Of a stretch of 8,253 bases of DNA, positions 7,100 through 8,253 are shown in pieces. Each line of letters opens with the position of its first letter. The stretch's first letter is position 1. Both the position numbers and the translations under genes were made by a program. The notes beneath the pieces are model-generated. The model did no database searches. It had not been told where the DNA came from and worked only from the letters and a program-made list of their open reading frames with translations. Source of the stretch: Verrucomicrobiia bacterium (GTDB lineage: Bacteria > Verrucomicrobiota > Verrucomicrobiia > Opitutales > Opitutaceae); the NCBI GenBank assembly GCA_030424825.1, contig JAUHWE010000167.1, positions 1 through 8,253 of the forward strand, read 5' to 3'.

Positions 7100-7267
7100 A
7101 TTTGGTTCCGCTTGGAATTTCTTCCCAGTTGATTTAGAAGTGGCTTCGAGCCGCGACCGCATCGGTTAGATAGTCTAGAAACTTGAGGTATCGCCGCAAG
7201 CGACGCCCCTACAGAATATTCGATTTATTGGACAGTCTATTAGGAGAAACGCGCCTTTCTGAAACGT
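7100..7267. other. Convergent intergenic region between prmC and prc
   Basis: This 168-bp stretch separates the ends of two converging genes, so both transcripts must stop in or near it. Its centre holds the paired palindromic units described separately. Outside them I see no gene and no classical hairpin with a T-tract on either strand. A 4-bp TTCC/GGAA stem with a 4-base loop at 7106-7117 is too weak to call. Confidence 0.5.
7135..7211. repeat. REPIN-like inverted pair of short palindromic units
   Basis: Two small hairpin-forming units face each other. On the plus strand at 7135-7158, TAGAAG leads into a GTGGCT / AGCCGC stem (7140-7145 with 7149-7154, one G-T wobble, loop TCG) and the unit ends GCGACC. 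On the minus strand from 7211 back to 7187, TAGGGG leads into a CGTCGC...GCGGCG palindrome (7205-7192) and ends GCGATACC. Both therefore share the order TAG-xxG, GC-rich palindrome, GCGA, then (TA)CC, with a 28-base spacer. The outer arms can also pair with each other (GCGA 7153-7156 with TCGC 7191-7194; CC 7157-7158 with GG 7187-7188). This is the architecture of REP doublets. They could end transcription from both sides. Whether the units recur in the genome cannot be seen here, so the element class is inferred. Confidence 0.5.
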
Positions 7268-8253
7268 CTAGTTGATGAGCTTCTCGAACCGCGACTTGGA
7301 AGACGCTAGGGGGAGGGCGGGCTGCTTCCAGTCGTTGATATTTGGAGACGCATTGACCGCATCGACCATGATGCGAAGCGTTTCCCTTAGCTGTATATCA
7401 AAATCAGGTACGGGCTCTTCTTCCTCCTCTTCTGCGTCACCGGTTTCATCTGTGGCAACCTCGACTCCTGGGGCTTCGCCAGAATCATTTTCTGACTGCG
7501 CCAATGCTTCGTCTTCTTTCGCAGGAGCCACGTCGCTGCTTGCTAAATCCGGTTCTTTCTCATCCTCGTTTTCGGATTCTTCTTTGAGGACCGCATCGAG
7601 TTTTACTTCTGTCGACTCGAAATTCATTTTCGCCAAAGTGCGCTGTTTCTCTTTCATGTGGTCGATGAAGTTCTTGTCCTTTTCCATCAAGAGTTTGCGC
7701 TTCTCAAGATTGAGGGAAATGGTCTTTTGCTCTTCTCTTTCCTGATACCAGTCGATTCGCTCTTTCAAAAAGTCGAATTCCTCCAGTTGAATACGCCGTT
7801 GCTTGCTTTGCTCGAGTAAGGTCTCGATGAAAGGCTTTTTGAGCGTCATTTCGACAAAGAAGCGAGCGGGCTTTATGTAGTCCCAGGCGAGAGCGTTGTC
7901 TAGATCAGCTTCACCCACCGCTGTAATATCAGCGACCGAAGGTACTGAAATATCAGATACGACCCCTTTGCGCTGTACGGAGAACCCGTTTGGCAGGTAG
8001 TACTTTTGAATCGTGAGTTTTGCTGCTCCGGCCTTGTTGTCAGAATTGTACGCACGGAGAACATAGTCTTCCAGTGGCAGGACCTGTTGGACCGTACCCT
8101 TGCCGTGTGTGCTGTCATTGCCGATAATCAATGCCCGACCATAATTTTGCAGTGCCCCGGCCAAGATCTCTGACGCGGACGCGCTGTGGCGCGAAGTGAG
8201 GACGGCGAGGGGACCGTTGTAAACCACCTTGGGGTTTCGGTCGGATCGAGCTA
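7268..8253 (-). CDS. prc: Tail-specific (C-terminal processing) protease, S41 family, C-terminal part
   Basis: The frame is open to the right edge, so the N-terminal half, including any signal peptide and PDZ domain, is missing; 327 residues remain. In-frame codons upstream of the GTG at 8227 encode ARSDRNPKV, showing that GTG is internal. The protease core is clear: YNGPLAVLTSRHSASASEIL carries the catalytic Ser (codon 8177-8179, middle Ser of SASAS), and HGKGTVQQ carries the catalytic Lys (codon 8099-8101), the Ser-Lys dyad of Prc/Tsp. After the core comes a Lys/Glu-rich helical region like the C-terminal DUF3340 domain of Prc, with FLKERIDWYQ and a terminal RETLRIMVDAV segment. Between these lies an unusually acidic insert at about 7406-7597. 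Prc is a periplasmic protease that degrades or trims proteins from their C-termini, including lipoproteins and cell-wall enzymes in Escherichia coli. The gene ends in TAG and converges on prmC. Confidence 0.93.
   Translation of the reverse strand, partial: ARSDRNPKVVYNGPLAVLTSRHSASASEILAGALQNYGRALIIGNDSTHGKGTVQQVLPLEDYVLRAYNSDNKAGAAKLTIQKYYLPNGFSVQRKGVVSDISVPSVADITAVGEADLDNALAWDYIKPARFFVEMTLKKPFIETLLEQSKQRRIQLEEFDFLKERIDWYQEREEQKTISLNLEKRKLLMEKDKNFIDHMKEKQRTLAKMNFESTEVKLDAVLKEESENEDEKEPDLASSDVAPAKEDEALAQSENDSGEAPGVEVATDETGDAEEEEEEPVPDFDIQLRETLRIMVDAVNASPNINDWKQPALPLASSKSRFEKLIN
7406..7597 (-). other. Acidic low-complexity insert within the Prc C-terminal domain
   Basis: About 64 codons of the prc frame encode a segment rich in Asp and Glu (about 26 acidic against 3 lysines), interspersed with Ala, Ser, Pro and Gly and ending with a run of six glutamates. 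It falls between the Lys-rich helical part of the C-terminal domain and its last conserved helix (RETLRIMVDAV). The segment is probably disordered. It is in frame on both sides, so it is a real part of the protein rather than a frameshift product. Function is unknown. Confidence 0.7.

Noticed and set aside
7106..7117. TTCC-GCTT-GGAA hairpin followed by T-rich bases after prmC
   Set aside because: A 4-bp stem with low GC content is too weak for an intrinsic terminator; the nearby palindromic units are better candidates.

Overview
This 8.25-kb window looks like ordinary chromosomal DNA from a Gram-negative bacterium. It is densely coding, with no insertion sequence, phage gene, CRISPR array, tRNA or rRNA visible. 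The mix of a periplasmic tail-specific protease with an acidic C-terminal insert, a GldA/GldF/GldG-type ABC operon with a DUF4340 gene, and mostly absent Shine-Dalgarno motifs would fit the PVC group (for example a Verrucomicrobiota/Opitutae member). That assignment is inference from general character, not from a diagnostic marker.

Layout. Positions 1-3718, all on the minus strand, hold a four-gene operon read from right to left: an ABC ATPase (3718-2990), an ABC-2 type membrane protein (2993-2274), a GldG-like auxiliary protein (2255-372), and the first 121 codons of a DUF4340 membrane-anchored protein (363 to beyond the left edge). The genes overlap by 4 bp or are separated by 18 and 8 bp, so they are almost certainly co-transcribed. 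After a 197-bp gap there is a minus-strand HAD-superfamily phosphatase-like gene (about 4935-3916). A roughly 190-bp divergent intergenic region separates it from the plus-strand pair prfA (5126-6223) and prmC (6239-7099). The window ends with the C-terminal half of a tail-specific protease gene (prc/tsp, S41 family) on the minus strand, convergent to prmC and running off the right edge. The 168-bp gap between prmC and prc carries two short palindromic units in inverted orientation that resemble a REP doublet (REPIN).

How the genes work together. PrmC methylates the GGQ glutamine of RF1, the product of the gene just upstream, so prfA-prmC is a functional enzyme-substrate pair. The ABC ATPase, permease, GldG-like and DUF4340 proteins probably form one inner-membrane complex with its soluble parts in the periplasm. 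Related genes are needed for gliding in Bacteroidota, but the operon is widespread in non-gliding bacteria and its substrate is unknown. Prc acts in the periplasm on C-terminal tails. The HAD gene has no evident partner here.

I did not find a clearly new system. The best leads are the REPIN-like doublet, the GldAFG-DUF4340 module of unknown function, and the acidic insert in Prc.
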